A DNA stretch of 64,000 nt from JBNAGF01 sp049801055 (lineage in GTDB: Bacteria > Pseudomonadota > Alphaproteobacteria > Rhodobacterales > Rhodobacteraceae), in contig NZ_JBNAGF010000006.1 in assembly GCF_049801055.1 (NCBI RefSeq), positions 1 through 64,000 on the forward strand, read 5' to 3'. The notes under the pieces were generated by a model. That model was given only the letters and a program-made list of their open reading frames with translations, was not told the DNA's origin and made no database searches. The position numbers and the translations under genes are program-made. Below, in pieces: positions 18,032 through 27,336 of this stretch (position 1 is its first letter; each line of letters opens with the position of its first letter).

Positions 18032-18214
18032 TTTCTCGCAGGTGCCGTTTTCCGCAACCAGTGCCAATCGCCAAGGTGCGTTAAGAACCCCGATCGAGCG
18101 TTCTTCGACCGCCGCATGGCTGCTTGCAGCCGACAGCTTTTCGCAACGCCATTGCGTTTTTCTGACAGGACCGCATTGAAGTCGTGCGCTGCGCACCCTC
18201 GGAAAGCCCCAAAA

Positions 18215-18245
18215 CAAAAAAGGCCGCGCCCGGCCGGGCACGGCA
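18215..18245 (-). terminator. rho-independent terminator of lexA
   Basis: On the minus strand the hairpin GCCGTGCCCGG/CCGGGCGCGGC (one wobble pair) is followed by CTTTTTT, about 40 bases beyond the lexA stop. Confidence 0.8.
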
Positions 18246-18284
18246 CGTCTTGATGCAAGGGCAGAACCCCGGATTGATCGACGC

Positions 18285-18980
18285 TCAGTAGGTGCGGATC
18301 AGGCCAACCAGCCGGCCTTGAACCTTGACCTTGTCTTCGGGGAAAACGCGGGTCTCATAGGCAGGGTTGGCCGCTTCCAGAGCGATGGCGTTTCCTTTGC
18401 GGTGAAAGCGCTTCAACGTTGCCTCGTGACCTTCGACAAGCGCGACGACGATATCGCCATTGTCAGCGACCGAGCTTTCCCGGATCACGACAACATCACC
18501 GTCGTTGATACCTGCCTCGATCATCGAGTCACCCTTGACCTCAAGCGCGTAATGCTCACCGCTGCCGGAAACCATGCCGCCAGGTACCGCAACCTGGTGG
18601 GAAACCTGGCTGATCGCCTCAATCGGCACACCCGCGGCGATCCGGCCCATTACAGGAAGCTCCACGGCGTGCACCACGACCGGTTCAAAGTTGGCTGGTC
18701 GCGGACCTTCCGGACGGTCGCCTTCGATCACGCGGGGTTGAAACCCGGAAGGATCGCCGCCGAGGCTTTCAGGCAGCTTGACGATTTCGATTGCCCGCGC
18801 CCGATGGGCTAGGCGGCGGATAAAACCACGCTCTTCCAATGCGGTGATTAGTCGATGGATGCCCGACTTGGAGCGCAAATCCAGCGCCTCTTTCATCTCG
18901 TCGAAACTGGGGGGGACGCCGTCGCGCTGAACCCGTTTGTGGATGAATTCCAATAGATCAAGTTGCTTTCTGGTCAGCAT
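18285..18980 (-). CDS. lexA: SOS repressor LexA
   Basis: Represses DNA-damage genes and cleaves itself when RecA filaments form. The 231-residue protein has an N-terminal winged helix (residues 1-65; SFDEMKEALDLRSKSGIHRLI is the recognition region), a linker, and a LexA/signal-peptidase-type protease domain. Self-cleavage site is Ala116-Gly117 (RIAAGVP), nucleophile Ser152 (KGDSMIEAG) and general base Lys190 (EATLKR). Its own promoter carries a LexA box at 19038. It lies downstream of the trp-moa-moe genes but is separated by 182 bases. Confidence 0.97.
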   Translation of the reverse strand: MLTRKQLDLLEFIHKRVQRDGVPPSFDEMKEALDLRSKSGIHRLITALEERGFIRRLAHRARAIEIVKLPESLGGDPSGFQPRVIEGDRPEGPRPANFEPVVVHAVELPVMGRIAAGVPIEAISQVSHQVAVPGGMVSGSGEHYALEVKGDSMIEAGINDGDVVVIRESSVADNGDIVVALVEGHEATLKRFHRKGNAIALEAANPAYETRVFPEDKVKVQGRLVGLIRTY

Positions 18981-19037
18981 TGCTCACACCTCGCCGTGTT
19001 TGTTGCCGTTTTGTTGCCAAGTCGTTCGTTTTTCCAT

Positions 19038-19052
19038 GTTCTACGCATGTTC
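19038..19052 (-). promoter_or_regulatory. LexA (SOS) box of lexA
   Basis: GTTC-TACGCAT-GTTC, an exact GTTC-N7-GTTC site 58 bases before the lexA start codon; the expected autoregulatory operator. Confidence 0.85.
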
Positions 19053-19162
19053 TCGTTTTGTGTCAACACGTTCCGGTGGAATCCGGCCCTTGGACCGGCA
19101 ACCGGGTTGCGCGATTTAACTTGGTAATCAAATCGTTAACGAGTTTTTAGGTTGGAAAGGCT

Positions 19163-20341
19163 TTAGTCGGGCAAAGCAATGTAGCGAACGGTCTCGCCGG
19201 CCATGCGGGCCGGATCGCCGGGCTGGCGGATCAAAAGCGCATTGGCCCGTGCCAGAACGCTTAAAAGAGAGCTGTCCTGATCCGACAGGGCGCAAATTTC
19301 GCCATCCCGAAAGATCGCGCGCATATAGTGCTCTCTTGGCCCGTTTTCTGTCAGATCCTTGCCAAGCCGGGCTGTCTGTGGCGCGGGGCTTGTCTTGGGC
19401 AGGCCCAGCATGGCCCGGACCATTGGAAGCACGAAGATATAACCGCAAACCATTGCAGATACAGGATTGCCCGGCAATCCGACCATTGCAGCATTACCCA
19501 TGCGGCCCGCCATCAGAGGTTTGCCGGGCCGCATGCGAACCTTGTAGAAAGACCGCTCCATTCCAAGCTCGGCTGAAACCGAAGCGACAAGGTCATGATC
19601 GCCGACCGAGGCCCCACCGATCGTAATCACCAGGTCGGCGCCTCCGGCCAATTCAAAGGCGGTTTTCAGGGAAGCAACGGTATCCCGGGCAATCGGCAGC
19701 ATCCGCACATGGGCGCCCGCCCGTTCAAGCAGCGCCTTGAGGCCAAAAGTATTGGACGCAATGATCTGGTCGGGGCCGGGTGTTTCACCGGGCATGACCA
19801 ATTCGTCTCCGGTAGAGATCAGGGCCACGATCGGTTTGCGGGTCACCGGAACGTCGGCAATGTTCATCGCGGCCAGCAAAGCCACGTCTTCCGGACTCAG
19901 AAGGCGGGGGGCGGCAACCGTGTCGCCGCTGCGAAAATCGACCCCGGCCGGACGGATATTCGATCGTCCTCCCGGATCTGCCGAGATAGTGATGAGATCT
20001 TCGCGGCGGTCGATATCCTCTTGAATAACAACAAAATCAGCGCCGCTCGGCACCGGAGCACCGGTGAAAATTCGCACGGCCTGACCGGCACCGACCTTGC
20101 CCTCAAAGCCACGGCCAGCAGCGGCTTCGCCGATCACCTTGAACATGGCATGAAGCTCGACTTCGGCGGCCTTGACCGCGTATCCATCCATCGCCGATGC
20201 CGCAAAGGGGGGTTGGTCCCGTCCGGCGGTCACGTCCTGTGCAAGAACCCGGCCTGCGGCCTCGGACAAAGGCACCGTTTCCGGCGGGATGGCAGACACC
20301 AAGGAAAAAAGATGGGCGCGGGCTTCCTCGACCGAAATCAT
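19163..20341 (-). CDS. moeA: molybdopterin molybdenumtransferase MoeA
   Basis: Inserts molybdate into adenylylated molybdopterin, the last step of molybdenum cofactor synthesis. The 392-residue product has MoeA features in order: SEAAGRVLAQDV, PPFAASAMDGYAV, VRIFTGAPVPSGAD, the MogA-like domain with ISTGDELV and GGASVGDHD, and MRPGKPLMAGRMG with GLPGNPVSAMV. It overlaps moaC by 4 bases (start at 20341, moaC stop at 20338), so both cofactor genes are coupled and sit at the end of the trp operon. Confidence 0.95.
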   Translation of the reverse strand: MISVEEARAHLFSLVSAIPPETVPLSEAAGRVLAQDVTAGRDQPPFAASAMDGYAVKAAEVELHAMFKVIGEAAAGRGFEGKVGAGQAVRIFTGAPVPSGADFVVIQEDIDRREDLITISADPGGRSNIRPAGVDFRSGDTVAAPRLLSPEDVALLAAMNIADVPVTRKPIVALISTGDELVMPGETPGPDQIIASNTFGLKALLERAGAHVRMLPIARDTVASLKTAFELAGGADLVITIGGASVGDHDLVASVSAELGMERSFYKVRMRPGKPLMAGRMGNAAMVGLPGNPVSAMVCGYIFVLPMVRAMLGLPKTSPAPQTARLGKDLTENGPREHYMRAIFRDGEICALSDQDSSLLSVLARANALLIRQPGDPARMAGETVRYIALPD

Positions 20342-20808
20342 GCCTCGTAGCGCCCTGATTTGCCGCCGTCCTTGAGCATCACCCGGATGCCGCCGATTTC
20401 CATCGCCTTGTCCACCGCCTTGGCCATGTCATAGACGGTCAGCGCGGCCGTGGATACAGCGGTCAGCGCTTCCATTTCAACACCGGTCTGGCCGGTGGTT
20501 TTGACCGTGCCTTCGATCCTGACACCGGGGAGGTCTGGGTCCAGCGTCAATTCGACGGCAACTTTGGTAACCGGCAGCGGGTGGCAGAGCGGGATCAGGT
20601 CGGGCGTCTTCTTGGCGCCCATGATGCCGGCAAGCCGGGCAACCGCCAGAACGTCGCCTTTTTTAGCGCGACCTTCTGCAATGATATCATATGTTTCCCG
20701 CGCCATCTTTACGTGACCCTCGGCCACGGCGATGCGGTTGGTCACGTCCTTGTCCGAGACGTCGACCATGTGGGCGTCGCCCTTGGTGTCGAAATGAGTC
20801 AGCGGCAT
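20338..20808 (-). CDS. moaC: cyclic pyranopterin monophosphate synthase MoaC
   Basis: Converts the MoaA product 3',8-cyclo-GTP to cyclic pyranopterin monophosphate in molybdenum cofactor synthesis. The 156-residue protein contains the active-site segments PLCHPLPVTKVAVEL, KTTGQTGVEMEALTAVS and YDMAKAVDKAMEI (catalytic Asp and Lys region) and MLKDGGKSG. It begins 10 bases after the trpC stop and overlaps moeA. MoaA is not in this window. Confidence 0.96.
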   Translation of the reverse strand: MPLTHFDTKGDAHMVDVSDKDVTNRIAVAEGHVKMARETYDIIAEGRAKKGDVLAVARLAGIMGAKKTPDLIPLCHPLPVTKVAVELTLDPDLPGVRIEGTVKTTGQTGVEMEALTAVSTAALTVYDMAKAVDKAMEIGGIRVMLKDGGKSGRYEA

Positions 20809-20818
20809 GTCGGCCTCC

Positions 20819-21631
20819 TTACATCGCGCCCGGCACCAGTGGGTTGGCCAGTAGCGATTTCGTCGCCTCCGCTACGTCGTCCTGACGCATTAGGCTTTCG
20901 CCAATCAGGAAACACCGCGCCCCATAGCGGGCAATGTCTGCCAGATCCTCGGGCGTGTTCAATCCGCTTTCCGATACCAGAATCCGCTCGGCCGAGGCGT
21001 GCTTGGCCAGCGTTCTGGTGGTGTCCAGACTGGTCTCAAAGGTCTTGAGGTTGCGGTTGTTGATCCCCAGAAGAGGGCTTTTCAGGCCGTTTGCGCGTTC
21101 AAGTTCTTCGAGGTCATGCACCTCAATCAGCACATCCATGCCCCAGTCAAAGGCCGTCTGCTCAAGCTCGGCGGCCTGGGTGTCGGAAACCGATGCCATG
21201 ATGATCAGAATGCAATCTGCGCCGAGGGCGCGCGCCTCGACAACCTGATAGGGATCATACATGAAATCCTTGCGCAGAGCGGGCAGATCGCAGGCACTGC
21301 GGGCGGCGGACAGGTATTCCTTGGCGCCCTGAAAGCTGGGTGTGTCCGTCAGCACCGAAAGACATGTGGCCCCGCCTTCGGCATAGGCTTGCGCCAGCTC
21401 TGGCGGGTCAAATTCGGGCCGGATGAGCCCTTTGGACGGGCTGGCCTTCTTGATCTCGGCGATCAACCCATAGCCGCCCCGCGCAGCCTCTTGCAAAGCC
21501 TTGGCAAAGGGACGGACAGCGCCCGCCTCGCGTGCTTCGGTTTCCAAAGCCTCCAATGGCTTGGCGGCCTTGTCGGCGGCAACCTCTTCCAGCTTGTAGG
21601 CCTTGATCTTGTCGAGAATGGTTCCGGTCAT
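20819..21631 (-). CDS. trpC: indole-3-glycerol phosphate synthase
   Basis: Closes the indole ring in tryptophan synthesis (CdRP to indole-3-glycerol phosphate). A 270-residue TIM barrel with EIKKASPSKG (catalytic Lys), CLSVLTDTPSFQG, LRKDFMYDPYQV, ADCILIIMA, LLGINNRNLKTFE and VSESGLNTPEDL. It is the monofunctional type, not fused to TrpF. Overlaps trpD by 4 bases (ATGA), indicating coupled translation. Confidence 0.96.
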   Translation of the reverse strand: MTGTILDKIKAYKLEEVAADKAAKPLEALETEAREAGAVRPFAKALQEAARGGYGLIAEIKKASPSKGLIRPEFDPPELAQAYAEGGATCLSVLTDTPSFQGAKEYLSAARSACDLPALRKDFMYDPYQVVEARALGADCILIIMASVSDTQAAELEQTAFDWGMDVLIEVHDLEELERANGLKSPLLGINNRNLKTFETSLDTTRTLAKHASAERILVSESGLNTPEDLADIARYGARCFLIGESLMRQDDVAEATKSLLANPLVPGAM

Positions 21632-22647
21632 GAATTGTCCTGCGTGATGCGCGCCAGCGCGCTGATTTTCTCGCGGGCCTTGCCGCTGTCGATGCTTTCT
21701 GCGGCCATTGCCACACCTTCGCGCAGGTCCGCCGCCGCGTCCGCCACAACCAGCGCAGCAGCGGCGTTCAGCAGAACTGCATCACGATAGGCCGAGGCGG
21801 CGCCGTCCAGCAATGCCCCGAAAGCCACGGCGTTTTCAGCAGGCGTGCCACCAAGGATGTCTTCGAAAGGGTGAACCGGCAGGCCGGCGTCCTCGGGATG
21901 CAGCTCAACTTCTTTGACTGTGCCGTCCTCGAGCGCCGCTACCCAGCTGACGCCGGTGATCGTCAGTTCGTCCGTTCCGTCCGAACCGTGCACCAGCCAC
22001 GCCCGGTCCGAGCCAAGCTGGCCAAGGGTTTCCGCCATCGGACGGATCAAGTCACGCGAGAAAGCGCCGGTCAGCTGGCGTTTTGCACCGGCCGGATTTG
22101 TCAGCGGTCCGAGAATATTGAAGATCGTACGCGTGCCAAGCTCCTGACGAGTTGGCATCACATGGGCAATCGCCGGGTGATGCATGGGTGCCATCATAAA
22201 GCCGATACCGACTTCTTTCAGAGCCTTTTCAACAACCTGCGGTCCGACCATCACGTTAATGCCCATCTCCCCCAACGCATCAGCAGCGCCGGATTTCGAG
22301 CTCAGGTTCCGATTGCCATGCTTGGCTACGACGACACCGGCTCCGGCCACGACAAAGGCGGTTGCGGTCGAGATATTCAGTGTCCCCTTGCCGTCACCGC
22401 CCGTGCCAACGATGTCGATTGCGCCGTCGGGCGCGTGCACCGCATTGCACTTGGCGCGCATAACGGCGGCAGCTGCGGCATACTCGTCCACTGTCTCGCC
22501 ACGGGTCCGCAGCGCCATCAACAGGCCGCCGATCTGGCTGGGTGTCGCTTCGCCGTCAAACAGGATGGCAAAGGCATCCTCGGCTTCATCGCGTGTCAGG
22601 GGACGGTCGGCTGCCGCGCCGATCAAGGGTTTCAGCCGCTCGCTCAT
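21628..22647 (-). CDS. trpD: anthranilate phosphoribosyltransferase
   Basis: Transfers phosphoribose from PRPP to anthranilate. The 339-residue product carries the PRPP site GTGGDGKGTLNIST (about residue 80), KHGNRNLSSKSGAAD, FMMAPMHHPA and FNILGPLTNPAGA. Translationally coupled with trpG upstream and trpC downstream by ATGA overlaps. Confidence 0.97.
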   Translation of the reverse strand: MSERLKPLIGAAADRPLTRDEAEDAFAILFDGEATPSQIGGLLMALRTRGETVDEYAAAAAVMRAKCNAVHAPDGAIDIVGTGGDGKGTLNISTATAFVVAGAGVVVAKHGNRNLSSKSGAADALGEMGINVMVGPQVVEKALKEVGIGFMMAPMHHPAIAHVMPTRQELGTRTIFNILGPLTNPAGAKRQLTGAFSRDLIRPMAETLGQLGSDRAWLVHGSDGTDELTITGVSWVAALEDGTVKEVELHPEDAGLPVHPFEDILGGTPAENAVAFGALLDGAASAYRDAVLLNAAAALVVADAAADLREGVAMAAESIDSGKAREKISALARITQDNS

Positions 22648-23225
22648 GCGGTCACCTTCATGTCTTTCAGAAAATTCTCAAGCAGCGCATGGCCATGTTC
22701 CGATGCAATGGACTCAGGGTGGAACTGTACACCATGCATGGGCAGCTCCTTGTGCTGGAGGCCCATGATCGTTCCATCCTCGAGCCATGCCGTGATCTCG
22801 AGGCAGTCGGGCAGGGTTTCGCGCTCTACGATCAGCGAGTGGTAGCGGGTGGCTTCAAAAGGCGATGGCAGGCCGGCAAAGAGACCGGTTCCGGTGTGAT
22901 GCATCGTTCCCATCTTGCCATGAACGATCTCGTGGCACCGTGTCACCTTGCCGCCAAAGGCCTGACCGATGGTCTGATGGCCAAGGCACACACCCATCAA
23001 GGGGGTGCGGGTTTCGGCAGCCGCTTGCGTCAGGGCAAGGCAGATCCCGGCTTGATCCGGGTCGCAGGGGCCGGGGCTCAGCAGGATCCCGGCGGGCTTC
23101 ATGGCCATTGCTTCCTGCACGTCGATGGCGTCGTTGCGACGGACGACCATCTCGGTTCCCAGCTCCCCGAGGTAATGCACCAAGTTGTAGGTAAAGGAAT
23201 CGTAGTTATCGATCAGCAGCAACAT
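22644..23225 (-). CDS. trpG: anthranilate synthase glutamine amidotransferase subunit
   Basis: Supplies ammonia from glutamine to TrpE. The 193-residue class I amidotransferase begins MLLLIDNYDSFTYNL, has the nucleophile Cys in GVCLGHQTIGQAFGG and the His-Glu pair in VQFHPESIASEHG. The start at 23225 gives the standard length; the same frame stays open far upstream but that is the antisense of the neighbouring deacetylase gene. First gene of trpG-trpD-trpC-moaC-moeA; its promoter must lie in 23226-23492, shared with the divergent gene. Confidence 0.96.
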   Translation of the reverse strand: MLLLIDNYDSFTYNLVHYLGELGTEMVVRRNDAIDVQEAMAMKPAGILLSPGPCDPDQAGICLALTQAAAETRTPLMGVCLGHQTIGQAFGGKVTRCHEIVHGKMGTMHHTGTGLFAGLPSPFEATRYHSLIVERETLPDCLEITAWLEDGTIMGLQHKELPMHGVQFHPESIASEHGHALLENFLKDMKVTA

Positions 23226-23492
23226 CGGGTTTTTCGCATAAGTTGGGGCTGGTGGCGGAAGGTCCAGCCGCTCTATAGTGTCGGCACATACATGTTCAGG
23301 GTTGCGCGGCAGCGTCAAGAGCCGCTTGATGCGCGTGTGCCCGATCGTGGCATGAAGGTTGGCGACCGCTCCTGACAGAGGGCGGAGCCGGGTCGATTGG
23401 CCGGGGACGGGCGCAGAAGCTGCAACGGCTCTGACGCAGGGACCGGCCGGGAGACTGGCAGAGAGACAGGCAAGTAAGAGGGCACGAACACA

Positions 23493-24992
23493 ATGCGTGG
23501 GTTTGTCGGAGGAATGATTGTCGGAACGGCCATCGTGGCGGTGGTCGGGGCAGGGATGTCCTTGATGTCGCCTCTGCCGCAGCGACCGATCGTAAACGGG
23601 GATGGCCCACAAACGGGAACGGAAACCGAGGCACCCACCGATAGTGGTCCGGTTGCCAATCTCGGAACCGATGGCGACCTTGTCGAATTGGCCCCTGTCG
23701 GCCCCGGTGCACAAGACAGCGAGCACGAAACGCTGACGGCGTTGGATGATGCCGACACCCAACCGGGAGACAAACCAAGTGTCGGCCCGGCCACTGGCGC
23801 GCTGGACGGTCCCGGAGATCAACCGCAGAGCGGATCGGTTTCTGTCGGCGCAGATACACCGGTCTCTGCCAGAGACCAAGCAGGACTGCCGCAATCTCCG
23901 CAGGAAGAACAGACACCGACGGCGGCCACCGATACACCGGCGCAACCTGCGCTGCCTGATCTGGGTGACAGCGATACTGGCTTTGGGTCGCAAACTTCGG
24001 ATACCGAAACCGCACCTTCGGTGAGGGAAACCGATGATCCGGCCCCCGATACAACGGAACCTACAGCCGTGGCTGAAGAAACGGCACCCGAGGCTGCACC
24101 GCAACCATCGACTGAATCCTCGGTCACTGCCGGAAACGAAGCGCCGGTGGTGACGCCGGACTCGGAAGGCGCAGATGCACCGAAATTGGCGGCGTTGCCG
24201 CAGGCCGGCTCCGGAGCGGATAGCTCGACATCGCCGACAGTGGGCAACAGGGTTGTGCCGCTGACCGAACGCAACAAGCCCGAGGCAGAACCCGAGACAG
24301 CCGAAGTTGTTGTCTCCGGCGACGCCACGCCTTTGGAGACCTACGCTGCGAGTTTTGAAAATACCGAGGACAAGCCGTTGATGGCGATTGTTCTCATCGA
24401 TGACGATATGGCGCTTGGGGGCGAGGCACTCAGGGATTTCCCATATCCGCTCAGCTTCGCGGTTGATCCCGCTGCCCCGGATGCAGCCGAAAAAATGGCG
24501 CGCTACCGCGCCGCAGGGCAAGAGGTGGTGGCTATGCTGAACATGCCGGGCGCCTCCACCGCGCAGGATGCCGAAGTTTCACTTTCGGTCTGGCTGGACG
24601 TGATGCCCGAAACTGTCGCCCTGCTGGAGGGCACCGGAAGTGGAATTCAGGGCAACCGTGAAATGGCAGAGCAGGTCTCGGCCATTGCCGGGTCTACCGG
24701 CCGGGGCCTGATCACGCAGGATAACGGTCTGAATACGGTGCAGAAACTGGCAGCCCGGAATGGTGTTCCCTCGGCCGTGGTGTTCCGCGATTTTGACGGC
24801 GCGGGGCAAACCCCGACCGTAATGCGCCGTTTTCTTGATCAGGCTGCATTCCGGGCACGTCAGGAAGGCGCCGTGGTTATGCTGGGCCGGGTGCGCCCCG
24901 ACACGATCTCGGCGCTGTTGCTCTGGGGTTTGCAAGACCGGGCCAACCGTGTGACGCTGGCGCCCGTGTCGGCGGTGCTGACGCAGCAGTAA
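23493..24992 (+). CDS. divergent polysaccharide deacetylase (YibQ/DUF610-like)
   Basis: A 499-residue envelope protein. An N-terminal membrane anchor (about 3-25) is followed by a ~270-residue Pro/Thr/Glu/Asp-rich, low-complexity linker (residues ~30-295) and a C-terminal divergent polysaccharide-deacetylase domain (about 300-499) with IVLIDDDMALGG, EVVAMLNMPG and GLITQDNGLNTVQKL. YibQ-like proteins are thought to act on the cell envelope; their substrate is not established. The linker would let the domain reach across the periplasm. It is divergent from trpG and has no evident link to tryptophan. Confidence 0.85.
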   Translation: MRGFVGGMIVGTAIVAVVGAGMSLMSPLPQRPIVNGDGPQTGTETEAPTDSGPVANLGTDGDLVELAPVGPGAQDSEHETLTALDDADTQPGDKPSVGPATGALDGPGDQPQSGSVSVGADTPVSARDQAGLPQSPQEEQTPTAATDTPAQPALPDLGDSDTGFGSQTSDTETAPSVRETDDPAPDTTEPTAVAEETAPEAAPQPSTESSVTAGNEAPVVTPDSEGADAPKLAALPQAGSGADSSTSPTVGNRVVPLTERNKPEAEPETAEVVVSGDATPLETYAASFENTEDKPLMAIVLIDDDMALGGEALRDFPYPLSFAVDPAAPDAAEKMARYRAAGQEVVAMLNMPGASTAQDAEVSLSVWLDVMPETVALLEGTGSGIQGNREMAEQVSAIAGSTGRGLITQDNGLNTVQKLAARNGVPSAVVFRDFDGAGQTPTVMRRFLDQAAFRARQEGAVVMLGRVRPDTISALLLWGLQDRANRVTLAPVSAVLTQQ

Positions 24993-25122
24993 TTGGGGCA
25001 TCACGCCCGCATATTGTACAATACCGCTGTGCAGGGGAGCGGTCGCTCGGACTTGCAGGGTTAGGGTTCTCATTGGAGTTGCATCGCAACCACAAACACG
25101 AGCCCCATGAACACGCTCGGAG

Positions 25123-25701
25123 ATGGGTATGAAATGCTCGGCATATATCGCGGCAAGTGCTGATGGCTTTATTGCCCGGGCCGATGGCGGCATTGACTGG
25201 CTGGAAGCCGCGGGCAAACCCGAGGCTGGTATGGGCGAGGGCTATGTCGACTTTGAGACCTATCTGGGGACGGTCGACTGCATGATCATGGGTCGCAGAA
25301 CCATGGAGAAGATCAGCAGTTTCGATCTGCCGCCGGAAGCTTGGCCTTATGGACACATTAAGATCGTCGTTCTCAGTAACACGGTTGCAACGCCACCGGA
25401 CAACTTGATGAACAAGGTCGAGATGTATTCGGGCGATCTGCATGCGCTGCTGGGCAAGCTGGAGGCCGAAGGCCATCAGAGCGCATATGTCGATGGCGGT
25501 TCCACCATACAGGCCTTCATCACGGCTGGGCTGCTGGATGAGATTGTGATCACCCAAATGCCGGTTCTGATTGGTGAAGGTAAGCCTCTGTTCGGAAAGA
25601 CGCTTCGAGATGTGAAGCTAACTGACTCGCGCGCGGTGGTTTGTCCGAGCGACTACATCCAGATCCGGTATCGGATCGAGAATAATACTTCGAGCAGCTA
25701 A
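25123..25701 (+). CDS. dihydrofolate-reductase-like (RibD C-terminal) protein
   Basis: A 192-residue cytoplasmic reductase-like protein with the DHFR/RibD fold: CSAYIAASADGFIARADGGIDWLE at the start, DCMIMGRRTMEKI (NADPH-binding helix), VVLSNT, YVDGGSTIQAFI and IVITQMPVLIGEG. Such YyaP/YwjB-like proteins are widespread and mostly uncharacterised; they are not true folate DHFRs. The start may be 25123 or 25129. It stands alone between the deacetylase gene and trpE, which is on the other strand. Confidence 0.85.
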   Translation: MGMKCSAYIAASADGFIARADGGIDWLEAAGKPEAGMGEGYVDFETYLGTVDCMIMGRRTMEKISSFDLPPEAWPYGHIKIVVLSNTVATPPDNLMNKVEMYSGDLHALLGKLEAEGHQSAYVDGGSTIQAFITAGLLDEIVITQMPVLIGEGKPLFGKTLRDVKLTDSRAVVCPSDYIQIRYRIENNTSSS

Positions 25702-25812
25702 CTTCAGACCAACATGAAGCGCTCGGATTGTCTTGGGCGCTACCCGGACCAGTTGCCGAATCACGGCCCATCGAGCAGCCGAACACGCCCATTGGACACG
25801 GTCGTGGACTGT

Positions 25813-27324
25813 TCAGGTGTTGCCGTCCCCGGTAAACCGGGCCGCATCGGCCGCGGCGCGACGGATGGCGTTTGATTTGTGCACCGTTTCCATGAATTCA
25901 GCCTCGGGGTCGCTGTCGTAGACCACACCACCACCGGCTTGAATGTACAGTTTGCGGTCTTTTACGATCGCGGTGCGCAGGGCGATACACATATCCATGT
26001 CGCCTCCGGCACTGAAATAGCCTACGCCACCGCCATAAATGCCGCGCTTTTCCGGTTCCAGCTCGTCGATGATCTCCATCGCCCGCACTTTGGGGGCGCC
26101 CGAGACAGTGCCTGCCGGCATGCCTGCAAAGAACGCATCCAGTGCGTCCTTGTCATCGGCCAGTTCGCCGACCACGTTCGACACAATGTGCATCACATGG
26201 GAATACCGTTCGATGATGAACTTTTCGGTCGGGCGCACGGTGCCGATCTTGGCAACACGTCCGGTGTCGTTGCGGCCCAGATCCAGCAGCATCAGGTGCT
26301 CGGCCAGTTCTTTCTTGTCGGCCAGCAGGTCCGCTTCGAGGGCGCGGTCTTCCTCGGGGGTGGCGCCGCGGGGGCGGGTGCCGGCGATCGGGCGGATTGT
26401 GACTTCGTCGCCGAAAACCCGAACAAGGATCTCGGGCGATGCGCCGACCACCTGAAACCCGCCGAAATTGAAGTAGAACATGAACGGCGACGGGTTGGTA
26501 CGCCGCAACGAGCGATAAAGCGAAAACGGCGGAAGGGGGAAATCCTGTGTCCAGCGCTGTGCCGGAACCACTTGGAAGATGTCGCCGGCCCGGATGTATT
26601 CCTTGGCCTTTTCCACGGCCTCCATATAGCCAGACTTGGAGAAATTCGAGACGGGTGGCTCGACCTCTCCTTCGTCTCCGAGATCCCGGCTCTCACCGGG
26701 CATGGCCCGTTCCAGGTCTCGCACGGCGTCCATGACCCGCTCGGCTGCCTGCGCGTAAGCCGCCTTGGCGGATTGGCCGTCGCTGACCCATGCCGGAGAA
26801 ACGACGGTGACCTCCCCCTTGACCCCATCGAGCACGGCAACGACCGAAGGACGCATCATCACAGCGTCCGGCAGGTCGAGCGGGTCAGGGTTCACGTCCG
26901 GCAGATGCTCGACCAGCCGAACCATGTCATATCCCAGATAGCCGAACAGGCCGGCAGCAGCCTGAGGCAGGTCGTCGGGCAAGTTGATGCGGCTCTCGGC
27001 CAGCAACGACCGCAAGTTGTCCATCGGGTTGCCGCTCTGGGCTTCGAACGCCTGATCGTCGAAGCGGGCGGTCCTGTTCAGCTCGGATTGCGTTCCCCGG
27101 CAGCGCCAAACGAGATCCGGTTTCATTCCGATGATCGAGTAACGCCCGCGCACCTCTCCCCCGGTGACCGACTCCAGCATAAAGGCGTCCTTGCGGGCAC
27201 CTGTCAGCTTTAGCATCAGCGATACCGGGGTATCGAGATCCGCGGCCAGCCGGGTATAGACGATCTGGTTCTCGCCCGCTTCGTGGATCCGGGCAAAGCT
27301 CTCGAAATCAGGGGTCAGGGCCAT
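25813..27324 (-). CDS. trpE: anthranilate synthase component I
   Basis: Makes anthranilate from chorismate with ammonia from TrpG. The 503-residue product has the N-terminal regulatory domain (FMLESVTGGEVRGRYSIIG, with the LES element of tryptophan feedback control) and the chorismate-binding domain with AGTRPRGATPEED, LLDLGRNDTGRV, RYSHVMHIVS, GTVSGAPKVRAM and GGGVGYFS. It begins 12 bases after the stop of ppiD, so it is read from the ppiD promoter, separately from trpGDC, an arrangement seen in Rhodobacterales. Confidence 0.97.
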   Translation of the reverse strand: MALTPDFESFARIHEAGENQIVYTRLAADLDTPVSLMLKLTGARKDAFMLESVTGGEVRGRYSIIGMKPDLVWRCRGTQSELNRTARFDDQAFEAQSGNPMDNLRSLLAESRINLPDDLPQAAAGLFGYLGYDMVRLVEHLPDVNPDPLDLPDAVMMRPSVVAVLDGVKGEVTVVSPAWVSDGQSAKAAYAQAAERVMDAVRDLERAMPGESRDLGDEGEVEPPVSNFSKSGYMEAVEKAKEYIRAGDIFQVVPAQRWTQDFPLPPFSLYRSLRRTNPSPFMFYFNFGGFQVVGASPEILVRVFGDEVTIRPIAGTRPRGATPEEDRALEADLLADKKELAEHLMLLDLGRNDTGRVAKIGTVRPTEKFIIERYSHVMHIVSNVVGELADDKDALDAFFAGMPAGTVSGAPKVRAMEIIDELEPEKRGIYGGGVGYFSAGGDMDMCIALRTAIVKDRKLYIQAGGGVVYDSDPEAEFMETVHKSNAIRRAAADAARFTGDGNT

Positions 27325-27336
27325 GAAATGCTCTCG

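Noticed and set aside
22644..24521. A 625-codon open frame on the minus strand including trpG
   Set aside because: Only the last 193 codons are TrpG; the upstream part is the antisense of the deacetylase gene's low-complexity linker and has no protein-like features.
25879..27213. A 444-codon plus-strand frame over trpE
   Set aside because: Antisense shadow of trpE.
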